From NCBI GenBank assembly GCA_905197585.1, contig CAJJZO010000027.1, forward strand, positions 1 to 13,871: a DNA stretch of 13,871 nt, written 5' to 3'. Made by a program: the position numbers and the translations under genes. Under the pieces are notes generated by a model that worked only from the letters and a program-made list of their open reading frames with translations, ran no database searches and was not told the origin of the DNA. Positions within the stretch are counted from its first letter, which is position 1. Each line of letters opens with the position of its first letter. Below are positions 6,071 to 13,871 of the stretch, piece after piece. Source of the stretch: an uncultured Collinsella sp. GTDB taxonomy: Bacteria; Actinomycetota; Coriobacteriia; Coriobacteriales; Coriobacteriaceae.

Positions 6071-8017
6071 TTAGCTATCGGAATGGCCAGCCGCCGCCTC
6101 GGCGCGCTCGGCATTCCATGCAACGAGCGCCTCGTGGACCGCCTTGGCAACATCGGCAGGTATGCCGCGAACTTTCGCGATCTCTTGCTCGCTCGCCGCG
6201 CGCAAACGCTTCATCGAGCCAAAATGGCGCATAAGGGCACGTTTTCTGGTGGGTCCCACGCCTGGAACGTCATCGAGCACCGAAACCGTCATGGCTTTAT
6301 CGCGCAACTCACGGTGGAACGTGATGGCAAATCGGTGGGACTCATCGCGTACCTGTTTAATTAGATAGAGCGAAGCAGACCCGGTCGGCAGCACGACAGG
6401 AGTCTCGTCCCAAGGCACAAAAACTTCCTCGTCGGCCTTCGCCAAGCCACAAACCGGTATATCGAGCCCAAGAGCCTCAAGTTGCTTGATCGCAGCGGTC
6501 AATTGCGGCTTACCGCCATCGACAACGAGCAAATCGGGGCGCGAGCCAAAGCGCTCGTCGGCCATGCGCTCGGGAGCATAGCGTCGTCCCAAAACCTCGG
6601 ACATCGACACGAAGTCGTTTGCCTCGTCCAATTCGGCCTGAATTTTAAAACGACGGTACTGGCTCTTGTCGGCGCGCCCGTTGGTAAACACCACCATCGA
6701 GGCGACCGTAAAGGTGCCATGCAGTGTAGAGATATCGAAGCACTCGATACGCAACGGCGGCGATGGCAGCGCCAACGCACTTTCGAGCTCCAGGAGCGCT
6801 TGATTGGTGCGGTCGTCAGCGTACCCCGTTCGCATCATGTAGCGCATGAGGGCATGGCGCGCATTTTTGGATGCCATATCGAGCAGACGGTGCTTTTCGC
6901 CACGCTGCGGCCTATGGAGATGGCAGGAACGCTCACGCTTGCCCGCAAGCCACTCCCCCAGCGCCTCCGCATCCTCAAGCTCGACGGAAAGGTTGACCTC
7001 AGCTGGAATATCAGCCGTCTCGTCGTAATAGCGCTTAAGAAAGCCCGACTGGAGCTCTTCCTCGTCAACATCAAGACCCTTGTCGAGAATGAACTCGCAG
7101 GTGCGAACTGTTCGGCCCTCGCGAACGACGAAGACGCAAGCGGCGGAGATGGTCTCCTCGCGATAGAACCCGATGACATCGATATCGACACTGGAGGGAA
7201 AAACGACTTGCTGACGATCGTCCAGACCCCTGATGACCTCCAAACGACGTTTGACGCGTGCCGCGCGCTCAAAGTCGAGCGCCTCGGCGGCATCCGTCAT
7301 CTCGGAGGTCAGCTCATCGACGACATCCTTGCGATGGCCCGACAAAAAGCGCTCGACACGCTTGACGTTCTTGGCATAGTCTGCCGGGGAAATCGCGCCG
7401 ACACACGCACCCGGGCCGCGCCCGACATGGTAGTCAAAGCAGGGACGCCCGTTTTGTGCGCAAATCATATTGACGATGTCTTCCTCGCCCTTGTGGGACT
7501 CGATGGTACGGCGACAACGACGCCACTCCGCACAGGATGCAGAGCAGATGGGGATAACCTTGCGCAGCGTATCTATCGTCTCACGTGCCGCACGGCTATC
7601 GGTATAGGGTCCAAAATAGCGCGTTCCCGGCTTATGACGCTCACGCGTGTATTTGATCGCGGGATACAGGTCGCCCTTTGTAATGGCGATAAAGGGGTAG
7701 CTCTTGTCATCCTTGAGGTCGACGTTAAAGTACGGATGGTACTGGCCGATCAGGTTGCGCTCGAGTACAAGCGCCTCATGCTCGGTTTCGACAACGATGT
7801 AGTCAAAGCTCGCCACCAGCTGCATCATCAGCGGGATCTTTTGACGCTCATCCTGCAGTGTCACGTATTGACGCATGCGGGCGCGCAGGTTTTTCGCCTT
7901 GCCCACGTAGATGACATCGCCCTTGGCATCCTTCCAAAGGTAGCATCCGGGCTGTGTGGGAACGCGCGAAACCTGCTCGGCAAGCGTTGGTATGTTGTCG
8001 TGACCGGCCACGCGCAC
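6071..8017 (-). CDS. uvrC: Excinuclease ABC subunit UvrC
   Basis: UvrC makes both incisions around a DNA lesion after UvrA and UvrB have located it (nucleotide excision repair). The 648-residue protein shows the expected order. A GIY-YIG nuclease spans about 21-100 (PGCY at 23-26, YVG at 37-39, metal-ligand E86). A cysteine-containing region follows at about 158-205, then a UVR domain for UvrB contact at about 233-268. The RNase H-like nuclease has the DDH triad D428, D500 and H561, and helix-hairpin-helix motifs lie at about 583-632. The cysteine region is unusual: C193 and C205 match two of the four iron-sulfur ligands of E. coli UvrC, but the expected cysteine of GRC is glycine (G201). An insertion brings extra cysteines at 158, 162, 168 and 186. 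The GTG start directly follows the murJ TAG and has only a weak Shine-Dalgarno, so translation is probably coupled. Confidence 0.95.
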   Translation of the reverse strand: MRVAGHDNIPTLAEQVSRVPTQPGCYLWKDAKGDVIYVGKAKNLRARMRQYVTLQDERQKIPLMMQLVASFDYIVVETEHEALVLERNLIGQYHPYFNVDLKDDKSYPFIAITKGDLYPAIKYTRERHKPGTRYFGPYTDSRAARETIDTLRKVIPICSASCAEWRRCRRTIESHKGEEDIVNMICAQNGRPCFDYHVGRGPGACVGAISPADYAKNVKRVERFLSGHRKDVVDELTSEMTDAAEALDFERAARVKRRLEVIRGLDDRQQVVFPSSVDIDVIGFYREETISAACVFVVREGRTVRTCEFILDKGLDVDEEELQSGFLKRYYDETADIPAEVNLSVELEDAEALGEWLAGKRERSCHLHRPQRGEKHRLLDMASKNARHALMRYMMRTGYADDRTNQALLELESALALPSPPLRIECFDISTLHGTFTVASMVVFTNGRADKSQYRRFKIQAELDEANDFVSMSEVLGRRYAPERMADERFGSRPDLLVVDGGKPQLTAAIKQLEALGLDIPVCGLAKADEEVFVPWDETPVVLPTGSASLYLIKQVRDESHRFAITFHRELRDKAMTVSVLDDVPGVGPTRKRALMRHFGSMKRLRAASEQEIAKVRGIPADVAKAVHEALVAWNAERAEAAAGHSDS

Positions 8018-9700
8018 CTACTTGCGACGAAGCAGCGCCGAGACCTCGGGCATCTTAAGGACGACGGCAAGGCCAAAGGTAACAACAAGCGAGGCGACAC
8101 CCGCAACGCAAACGTAGCCAAGAGTAATCAGAATCGAGCCGCCAAGTGCCCCGACAAAGTGTTCAAGCGCCCACATGACGCCGGCGCCTGCGGCAGCACC
8201 TAGGCCACCGAGCAAAAGGCCAAAGAAACCGCCATGTAGGATAGATTTGACCTGAAGGCCACGCAGGCGACGACGCAGCCACCACAGCGAACAGCCGACC
8301 AAGATCACGTAGTCGACGACATACGAAAGCGCGATTGCCGGCATACCGAAGCCCAGCACAACGCCAAACAGCAGAACCGAGCCGGCCTGGCCGATGGCGG
8401 AATACAGGCAATAGCGGCTATAGGGCTTCATGTCGAGCAAGGCAGAGAAGCTCTTCTGCATCAACACGACCACGCCGTAGAGCGGCAGCGAGAGCGCCAG
8501 GTAGACAAGGTACTCGGACACCAGCGCCACGCCGGATTCATCGAACTTGCCAGCACAGTAGATCATATTGAGCGGACGTGCGAAGACAATCAGGTACAGT
8601 GCGAACGGAATCAGGAAGAACAGCATCTGGGCGACGCCACGCGAAATGCCCGTGCGAACGCTGTCGTAATCCTTCTCCTGTGCGTCGTGAGAGAGCTCGG
8701 TATAGAGCGCCGTCGAAAGCGAGGCGGCAATCAGCGCGTAGGGCAGCGTGTACCACAGGCGCGCATAGGCGATGACGGAAGGACCCGTCTCGGGCTGGAC
8801 CACCAGCGCGGCAGCGTTGGTGATAGAAGTCGAGACAAACATGCACACCGTGGCGAGCAGCGTCGGGATACCGAGCGCAATCGTCTGGCGCAGTGCGGGG
8901 TCCTTAAAGTCGATATGGATATGGGGATGCACGCCGTGCTTGCCAAGCGCGGGGATCTGACATGCCATCTGAACAAAGACACCGAGGGTCGTACCGGCCG
9001 CAATCAAGATGATGCCGGCACGTTCGCCAAACTGTGCGGACACGGGCGCAAAACCCATAAAGCTCGCAATGACGATCACATTGTTGAGGACCGGGGCAAA
9101 CGTCGACCAGAAGTAGTCGCGGTGTGCGTTGAGAACGCCCGAGAACACCGAGCCCAAACCATAAAACAGAATCTGGATGGCAAAGAAACGGAACATGAAC
9201 GCAGCGGTATCCATGCTGCCGCCGTCACCCGAAAGGAACGATTGCGTCCAGATAAAGCCCGGGGCGAACACGGTCCCCAGCAACGAAATGCCACCCAGCA
9301 CCAAAAGCAGAATGCCGAGCAGGTTGCCCACGTACTCGTTCGAGGCCTCGCGACCCTGCTCACGCCTCACGCCCATGTACACGGGCAAAAACGCCGTCAC
9401 GAGCATGCCGCCCATCACGAGTTCGTAGAGCATATTGGGCAGGTTGTTGGCGACCTGATAGGAGGACGAGAGTAGCGACATGCCGATAGCGGCCGCCATT
9501 GCCCACGTGCGGATAAAACCGGTGACGCGAGACACGATGGTCAGGATGGTCATAAGCCCGGCGGAACGACCAACCGTGGAGTAGTCCGACGAGCCCATGT
9601 CGTCAGTGTCATCTCGCGACGAAGAAGCTTCGGATGAGGGTGTCTGAGGCGCAGATTCTTTTGCAAAATGAGCTCCGCGCTTCAATTCTTCCTGCGGCAT
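8018..9700 (-). CDS. murJ: Lipid II flippase MurJ (MviN family)
   Basis: MurJ is a polytopic membrane protein that flips lipid II to the outer face for peptidoglycan assembly. The 560 residues comprise a hydrophilic, Ser/Asp-rich N-terminal tail of about 45 residues and then a long series of hydrophobic segments, consistent with the 14-helix MOP-superfamily fold. The first helix carries the family hallmark SRVTGFIR (57-64); R58 and R64 match two essential arginines of E. coli MurJ. The second motif reads NLPNMLYELVMGGML (86-100) in place of the proteobacterial form with arginines, and resembles actinobacterial MviN. The ATG is preceded by GAGAGGA (9708-9714), which supports this start despite the long tail; M35 is an alternative. 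It begins 3 bp after ybaK and abuts uvrC, so the three are probably co-transcribed. Confidence 0.92.
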   Translation of the reverse strand: MPQEELKRGAHFAKESAPQTPSSEASSSRDDTDDMGSSDYSTVGRSAGLMTILTIVSRVTGFIRTWAMAAAIGMSLLSSSYQVANNLPNMLYELVMGGMLVTAFLPVYMGVRREQGREASNEYVGNLLGILLLVLGGISLLGTVFAPGFIWTQSFLSGDGGSMDTAAFMFRFFAIQILFYGLGSVFSGVLNAHRDYFWSTFAPVLNNVIVIASFMGFAPVSAQFGERAGIILIAAGTTLGVFVQMACQIPALGKHGVHPHIHIDFKDPALRQTIALGIPTLLATVCMFVSTSITNAAALVVQPETGPSVIAYARLWYTLPYALIAASLSTALYTELSHDAQEKDYDSVRTGISRGVAQMLFFLIPFALYLIVFARPLNMIYCAGKFDESGVALVSEYLVYLALSLPLYGVVVLMQKSFSALLDMKPYSRYCLYSAIGQAGSVLLFGVVLGFGMPAIALSYVVDYVILVGCSLWWLRRRLRGLQVKSILHGGFFGLLLGGLGAAAGAGVMWALEHFVGALGGSILITLGYVCVAGVASLVVTFGLAVVLKMPEVSALLRRK

Positions 9701-9703
9701 CGC

Positions 9704-10204
9704 TCAGTCCTCTCTCGTAATCGCGGCAACCGTCGCCCCGCAAAATGCAATTAAATCATCGGGTGCAAGCTCGAGCTGATAACCACGCTTGCCTCCCGAA
9801 ATAAAAATGGTATCCCAAAGGACACATGTCTCATCAATGAGCGTCCGGTAGCGTTTTTTCATACCGACCGGGCTGCAGCCGCCGCGAACGTAGCCAGTCG
9901 CCGCAAGCAAATCCTTCACATGCATCATGGCCAAGGACTTCTCCCCCGCGGCACGCGCGGCGGACTTTAGATCGAGCTCGTCGGCAACAGGGATACAGCA
10001 CACGACATAGTCGTTGGACGGTGTCACGCAGACCAAAGTCTTAAATCCTTGACCGGGCTCCTCGCCAAGCTGCTCCGAAATCGCGACACCCAGGCCCACC
10101 GACTCATCACCATCGTCTTCGTACGTATGTAGAACATAGGAAATGCCGGCGCTTTCCAGCTCGCGCATCGCATTGGTTTTTGGCGTCTTTACAGCCTTTG
10201 CCAT
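9704..10204 (-). CDS. ybaK: Cys-tRNA(Pro) deacylase YbaK/EbsC
   Basis: This is a small trans-acting editing enzyme that hydrolyses cysteine mischarged onto tRNA(Pro) by prolyl-tRNA synthetase. The 166-residue protein, close to the family's ~159, has the YbaK core: FKTLV with the conserved lysine K55, the block GYVRGGCSPVG (104-114), an ID pair (T/I-D-E, 122-125), and the C-terminal ISGGKRGYQLELAPDDL (135-151). I chose the ATG at 10204 because AAAGGA lies six bases upstream and homologues begin with a similar K-x-P-K-TNA stretch; the upstream extension to 10300 is rich in R and C and looks non-coding. It heads the ybaK-murJ-uvrC set and has its own candidate promoter in the gap after uvrA. The family also acts on other aminoacyl-tRNAs, so the exact substrate is inferred. 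Confidence 0.92.
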   Translation of the reverse strand: MAKAVKTPKTNAMRELESAGISYVLHTYEDDGDESVGLGVAISEQLGEEPGQGFKTLVCVTPSNDYVVCCIPVADELDLKSAARAAGEKSLAMMHVKDLLAATGYVRGGCSPVGMKKRYRTLIDETCVLWDTIFISGGKRGYQLELAPDDLIAFCGATVAAITRED

Positions 10205-10241
10205 GACATATCCTTTCCCTCGCATTCGGACGCAAGGATTA

Positions 10242-10272
10242 AGTATATGTCCAATTCGGCTGCATACGTCAC
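10242..10272 (-). promoter_or_regulatory. Candidate promoter of ybaK-murJ-uvrC
   Basis: On the minus strand a good -10, TATACT (10242-10247), lies about 38 bp before the ybaK ATG. The best -35 is GTGACG (10267-10272) with a long 19-bp spacer. It is placed between the uvrA 3' hairpin and ybaK, as expected for an independent promoter. No SOS-box-like sequence is seen here. Confidence 0.35.
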
Positions 10273-10285
10273 TTCGGCACAGCAA

Positions 10286-10316
10286 GCGCCATCGAATCAC
10301 GAGGAGTCGATGGCGC
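10286..10316 (-). terminator. Perfect 10-bp stem-loop after uvrA
   Basis: GCGCCATCGA and TCGATGGCGC pair without mismatch around an 11-base loop, starting 20 bp after the uvrA stop. On neither strand does a proper U tract follow (minus strand: TTGCTGTG). It may be a weak or factor-assisted terminator, or a 3'-end protecting hairpin. In the minus-strand RNA the loop carries CUCCU, which could pair with a Shine-Dalgarno. Confidence 0.55.
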
Positions 10317-10336
10317 CCATAAACTGAATCGCCTAT

Positions 10337-13216
10337 TTATTGAGCATCAAGTTGAGCCTGGCGCTCCCGGTCACGCCTGAGCAACGGCGCCAAAAACTTG
10401 CCCGTATAACTCTGCGGACAGTCCGCAACCTGCTCCGGTGTACCCGAAACCACGACGGTTCCGCCGCCGTTACCGCCCTCGGGACCCATATCGATCAGGC
10501 GGTCGGCAACCTTGATGACATCAAGGTTGTGCTCAATCACCAGCACCGTGTTGCCCGCATCGACCAAGCGCTGCAGCACATCGAGCAGCTGGCGGACGTC
10601 CTCAAAATGAAGACCGGTCGTCGGCTCGTCCAAAATATAGAACGTCTTGCCCGTCTGGCGTCGATGAAGCTCCTTGGCGAGCTTCACACGCTGCGCCTCG
10701 CCGCCCGAGAGCGTCGTGGCGGGCTGGCCCAGGCTCACGTAGCCTAAGCCTACATCGTACAGCGTCTGGAGCTTGCGCTTAATCTGCGGGATATTCCCAA
10801 AGAAGGCCAGCGCCTCGGTGACGCTCATGTCGAGCACGTCCGAGATGGTCTTGCCACGGTAGGTGACCTCGAGTGTCTCGCGGTTGTAGCGTTTACCGCC
10901 GCAAACTTCGCAGGGGACGTAGATATCGGGAAGGAAGTGCATCTCGATCTTGATCTGCCCGTCGCCCTTGCACGCCTCACAGCGCCCGCCACTCACATTA
11001 AAGGAGAAACGACCCGGCGAGTAGCCGCGCGCCTTCGACTCCGGCGTACTCGCAAACAGTGCGCGAAGATCATCCCACAGGCCGATATAGGTAGCAGGGT
11101 TGGAACGCGGCGTACGGCCAATCGGCGACTGGTCGATATCGATAACCTTATCGATACACTCAATGCCCTCGATTTTCTTATACGGACCCACAGGGCGCGT
11201 CGAGCGGTGAATGGCATTCGTAAGGGCAGGCGCAATGGTGTCGGTAACCAGGGAGCTCTTGCCCGATCCCGACACGCCGGTAACAACCGTAAGCGTACCA
11301 AACTCGATCTTGGCAGTAACGTTTTTGAGGTTGTTGGCTCGAGCGCCCGTAATTTTAAGGCAGCCGCGACCGGGCTTGCGCCGTTCATCAGGCACCCGAA
11401 TCATTCGTTTGCCGGTCAGGTAAGCGCCCGTCATCGACTCAGGACACGCCATGATATCAGCAGGCGTTCCCGCCGCGACTACGTGCCCGCCGTTGACACC
11501 GGCGCCGGGCCCCATGTCGATCGGGTTGTCGGGGGCTCGGATTGTATCCTCGTCGTGTTCGACAACGATAACGGTATTGCCGATATCGCGCAGGCGCTCG
11601 AGCGTCTTAATCAGGCGCTCGTTGTCACGCTGATGAAGACCGATCGAGGGCTCGTCCAGAATATAGAGCACGCCCATGAGACCCGCGCCGATCTGCGTTG
11701 CCAGTCGAATACGCTGCGCCTCGCCACCGGAAAGCGTCGCCGAGGCACGATCGAGCGTCAGATAGTCGAGTCCAACATCGACCAGAAAACGCAAGCGCTC
11801 CAGGATTTCCTTGACGATACGGCCGCCGATAAACTGTTGGCGCTCGGTGAGTTCCAGGCCCTCAAAAAACTCGAGCGATTCACGGCACGACAGGCAACAA
11901 ACCTCGTAAATGGACTTGCCGCCCACGGTGACGGCAAGCATCTCGGAGCGCAAACGAGCGCCGTGGCAGGTCGAGCACGGCTCCTCGCGAATGTACTTCT
12001 CCAGGCGCGCCTTGGTGTTCTCGTTCGTCGTCTCGGTATAGCGTTCGTACAGGATGTTGCGAACGCCCGAAAACTTGGTATCCCACTGGCTGCGACGCCC
12101 ATCGAGCTTTTGATAGTCGACCGAAATCTTCGTGTCGCCCATGCCATCCAAAAACGCACGACGCACGCGAGGGGGCAAGTCCCCCCACGGCGTATCGGCG
12201 CTCACCTTAAAGTGTTTGCAGACCGCAGCAAAAATCTGCGGATAGTAGTTCGAATTGCCAAACAGGCTACCAAAGACTCCGTCGGCAATGGACTTCGAGG
12301 GATCCTCAATCAGCGCCTCGGCATCAACGGTTTTCTTAAAGCCCAGGCCGTCGCACTCAGGACATGCGCCATAGGGAGCGTTGAACGAAAAGTCGCGGGG
12401 TTGTAGGTCGTCGATGGAGTGCCCGTGCTCCGGGCATGCCAGAGCCAACGAATACTCCAGTAGCTCGCCCTCGGTCCCCTCGGGAGCGTCGCGATCGGGC
12501 AGCATGTATACGTTCACATTACCGTGCGCCAAGGCAGTCGCCTGTTCAACAGACTCGGCGATACGGCCCAGAGAATTCTCACGGATCACGATGCGGTCGA
12601 CTACGACCTCGATATCGTGTTTGAACTTCTTGTCCAGATCGATCGGATCATCGAGCGAGCGCACTTCGCCGTCGACACGCACGCGGCTAAAGCCCTCGGC
12701 GCGAAGGTCCTCAAACAGTTTGGTGTACTCGCCTTTTCGCCCGCGCACCACCGGTGCCAGCACAAACGCGCGGCGACCCTCCCCCGCCGCCAAGACTTTG
12801 TCGGCAACCTGGTCGGTCGTCTGGCGCTCAATGACGCGGCCGCATTCGGGACAGTGCGGGGTGCCCACACGGGCGAACAGCAGGCGCAGATAGTCATAAA
12901 TCTCGGTTACGGTGCCAACCGTCGAGCGAGGGTTTTTAGACGTCGTCTTTTGGTCGATCGACACCGCCGGCGAAAGGCCGTCGATTGAATCCAAGTCGGG
13001 TTTGTCCATCTGGCCCAAGAACTGGCGCGCATAGCTCGAAAGACTCTCGACGTATCGACGCTGGCCCTCGGCATAGATAGTGTCAAATGCCAGCGAACTC
13101 TTGCCCGAGCCAGAAAGACCGGTAATGACCACGAGTTGGTCACGCGGAATGGAAACATCGATATCACGGAGGTTGTGCTCACGAGCGCCGCGAATAACGA
13201 TAGAAGAATCAGACAT
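10337..13216 (-). CDS. uvrA: Excinuclease ABC subunit UvrA
   Basis: UvrA is the DNA-damage sensor ATPase that loads UvrB in nucleotide excision repair. From the ATG at 13216 the protein has 959 residues, normal for UvrA. That start has AAGGAG five bases upstream; an in-frame codon at 13282 would add 22 residues not typical of the family. Tandem ABC modules are complete: Walker A 33-41 (GLSGSGKSS), signature 495-502, Walker B 517-524; second Walker A 647-655, signature from 836, Walker B 859-866. The first zinc site reads CPEH (261-264) with C285/C288, so histidine replaces the usual second cysteine. The second site (C746, C749, C769, C772) is canonical. The first Walker B is followed by [13 protein letters not shown], with prolines where AD-V-ID is usual. 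It is divergent from a membrane-protein gene and probably SOS-controlled. Confidence 0.96.
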   Translation of the reverse strand: MSDSSIVIRGAREHNLRDIDVSIPRDQLVVITGLSGSGKSSLAFDTIYAEGQRRYVESLSSYARQFLGQMDKPDLDSIDGLSPAVSIDQKTTSKNPRSTVGTVTEIYDYLRLLFARVGTPHCPECGRVIERQTTDQVADKVLAAGEGRRAFVLAPVVRGRKGEYTKLFEDLRAEGFSRVRVDGEVRSLDDPIDLDKKFKHDIEVVVDRIVIRENSLGRIAESVEQATALAHGNVNVYMLPDRDAPEGTEGELLEYSLALACPEHGHSIDDLQPRDFSFNAPYGACPECDGLGFKKTVDAEALIEDPSKSIADGVFGSLFGNSNYYPQIFAAVCKHFKVSADTPWGDLPPRVRRAFLDGMGDTKISVDYQKLDGRRSQWDTKFSGVRNILYERYTETTNENTKARLEKYIREEPCSTCHGARLRSEMLAVTVGGKSIYEVCCLSCRESLEFFEGLELTERQQFIGGRIVKEILERLRFLVDVGLDYLTLDRASATLSGGEAQRIRLATQIGAGLMGVLYILDEPSIGLHQRDNERLIKTLERLRDIGNTVIVVEHDEDTIRAPDNPIDMGPGAGVNGGHVVAAGTPADIMACPESMTGAYLTGKRMIRVPDERRKPGRGCLKITGARANNLKNVTAKIEFGTLTVVTGVSGSGKSSLVTDTIAPALTNAIHRSTRPVGPYKKIEGIECIDKVIDIDQSPIGRTPRSNPATYIGLWDDLRALFASTPESKARGYSPGRFSFNVSGGRCEACKGDGQIKIEMHFLPDIYVPCEVCGGKRYNRETLEVTYRGKTISDVLDMSVTEALAFFGNIPQIKRKLQTLYDVGLGYVSLGQPATTLSGGEAQRVKLAKELHRRQTGKTFYILDEPTTGLHFEDVRQLLDVLQRLVDAGNTVLVIEHNLDVIKVADRLIDMGPEGGNGGGTVVVSGTPEQVADCPQSYTGKFLAPLLRRDRERQAQLDAQ

Positions 13217-13221
13217 GGAAG

Positions 13222-13234
13222 CTCCTTGCCTCCT
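13222..13234 (-). promoter_or_regulatory. Tandem Shine-Dalgarno sequences deciding the uvrA start
   Basis: The minus strand carries AGGAGG (13229-13234) and AAGGAG (13222-13227) in a row before the ATG at 13216. The second has ideal spacing. Both lie inside the reading frame if the upstream start at 13282 is used, which argues for the shorter UvrA. Confidence 0.65.
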
Positions 13235-13277
13235 ATTGCATCGAATCATACTGTCGATGAGTTTAGCGCACTCGACG

Positions 13278-13291
13278 CGCACAGATGTTCG
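13278..13291 (-). promoter_or_regulatory. LexA (SOS) box of uvrA
   Basis: The minus strand reads CGAACATCTGTGCG, one base from the Gram-positive/actinobacterial SOS palindrome CGAAC-N4-GTTCG. It lies 62-75 bp upstream of the uvrA ATG. It directly follows a possible -10, TATTAC (13291-13296), and precedes an alternative -10, TATGAT (13245-13250); in both arrangements bound LexA would obstruct initiation. uvrA is a classical SOS gene, which supports the call. The LexA of this organism is not in the window. Confidence 0.6.
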
Positions 13292-13359
13292 TAATACAAG
13301 ATTCGCAGACCTTTAGCTTTGCGTATCGGGTGCTTTGTTTCTCGAAATGTCGTGGAAAG

Positions 13360-13397
13360 GTTACAGTAATCTACTACTGAACTTAATTTGCTGTAAC
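13360..13397. repeat. 7-bp inverted repeat before the rightmost gene
   Basis: GTTACAG and CTGTAAC are separated by 24 bp; the second arm ends next to the ribosome binding site of the plus-strand gene at 13410. It could be paired half-sites of an operator or a 5' leader hairpin. Seven matching bases at this distance may also be chance. I found no convincing -35/-10 pair for the gene. Confidence 0.3.
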
Positions 13398-13409
13398 AGA
13401 GGAACGTCC

Positions 13410-13871
13410 ATGACCGAAGATATCCCCCTTGAAATCACTTCGAGCGACATGGCCAATCTGCCCATATTCATCGCCGTCCTTATCGTGGCCACCGTCGTCG
13501 TGCGCGTGTATTTTTCAATCAAACACAATGAAAAGCCGCCCATTGCCCGCGTCTTTTGGTGCGCGACGCTCCTCATCCCGCTCGGCATGGTAGCTGCATG
13601 GATTACGAATCAATTGCTCGTAAATGAGGACAATTCCCTATGGGTCCTTTCTTATTCGGCGCTCGGTGCTACCGCCGTCATACTTCTTGTCGAGCCCTTG
13701 GTTTCGGGACTTATCGACCAAACCGATCTTGCGACGGGAACGGTTGCCTGTATTTTCCGTGACATCCTTGTCATCGCCGCTGTTTCAGCGCTCTCGTTCG
13801 TTTCACTCGAAATTGCCTGTAACGAAACGTTCTATCGCATTCCCGCCAACTCATTCGGGTTTTCCGTCGGG
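13410..13871 (+). CDS. Multi-spanning membrane protein, N-terminal part (cut by window end)
   Basis: An open frame starts at an ATG preceded by AGAGGAAC at good spacing and remains open to the window end: 154 codons with no stop, not recognised with certainty. Four hydrophobic segments are visible at about 17-35, 46-65, 78-98 and 115-135, with short polar connections and a polar, acidic first 12 residues. The final LEIACNETFYRIPANSFGF follows the fourth helix. The layout resembles the membrane domain that precedes the extracellular sulfatase-like domain in lipoteichoic-acid synthase/phosphoglycerol-transferase proteins, which often have an LE...N..F pattern here. That is a weak resemblance and the catalytic part lies outside the window. 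It is divergent from uvrA, 193 bp away. Confidence 0.75.
   Translation, partial: MTEDIPLEITSSDMANLPIFIAVLIVATVVVRVYFSIKHNEKPPIARVFWCATLLIPLGMVAAWITNQLLVNEDNSLWVLSYSALGATAVILLVEPLVSGLIDQTDLATGTVACIFRDILVIAAVSALSFVSLEIACNETFYRIPANSFGFSVG

Noticed and set aside
6482..8203. Open frame of 573 codons on the plus strand opposite uvrC
   Set aside because: Overlaps uvrC almost completely and runs into murJ; no domain is recognisable, while uvrC has all its catalytic motifs.
10937..12406. Open frame of 489 codons on the plus strand opposite uvrA
   Set aside because: Antisense to the conserved core of uvrA; Arg/Ala-rich shadow without domains.
13361..13588. 75-codon minus-strand frame opposite the rightmost gene
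   Set aside because: The plus-strand frame has a proper ribosome binding site, membrane helices and no stop; this one has neither recognisable features nor a suitable upstream site.

Overview
The window is about 13.9 kb of GC-rich bacterial DNA. Nearly every gene is on the minus strand. It reads as an ordinary chromosomal segment from a high-GC Gram-positive, most likely a coriobacterium such as Collinsella. That placement is inference from three things: the base composition, a dipeptide-transporter permease fused to its ATPase, and a MurJ whose N-terminal motifs look actinobacterial. It was not tested by a search.

Layout from right to left, which is the direction of transcription. At the right edge a plus-strand membrane protein begins at 13410 and runs off the window. 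It is divergent from uvrA (13216 to 10337), and a near-consensus Gram-positive SOS box lies between them. After a perfect hairpin comes a tightly packed set: ybaK (Cys-tRNA(Pro) deacylase), murJ (lipid II flippase) and uvrC (excinuclease subunit C), with 3 bp and 0 bp between the genes. A 363-bp non-coding stretch follows; it holds nested inverted repeats and two candidate promoters. Next is a four-gene peptide ABC importer: oppA (Tat-type lipoprotein), a hairpin-rich gap, oppB, a fused oppC-oppD and oppF. The first ~110 bases are an abrupt T-rich, low-complexity stretch that may be a contig-end artefact.

Function. The Opp genes form a complete importer: a lipid-anchored binding protein, two permease domains and two ATPase domains, with one permease and one ATPase joined in a single chain. 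UvrA and UvrC are two of the three excinuclease subunits; UvrB is not in the window. YbaK and MurJ serve translation fidelity and cell-wall precursor export and probably share a transcript with uvrC.

I found no mobile element, CRISPR array, tRNA, rRNA or defence system, and no convincing new multi-gene system. The points most worth a second look are the nested inverted repeats before oppA, the uvrA SOS box, the altered cysteine cluster in UvrC, the loss of the C-terminal cysteines in both peptide-transporter ATPases, and the wobble-compensated hairpin between oppA and oppB.
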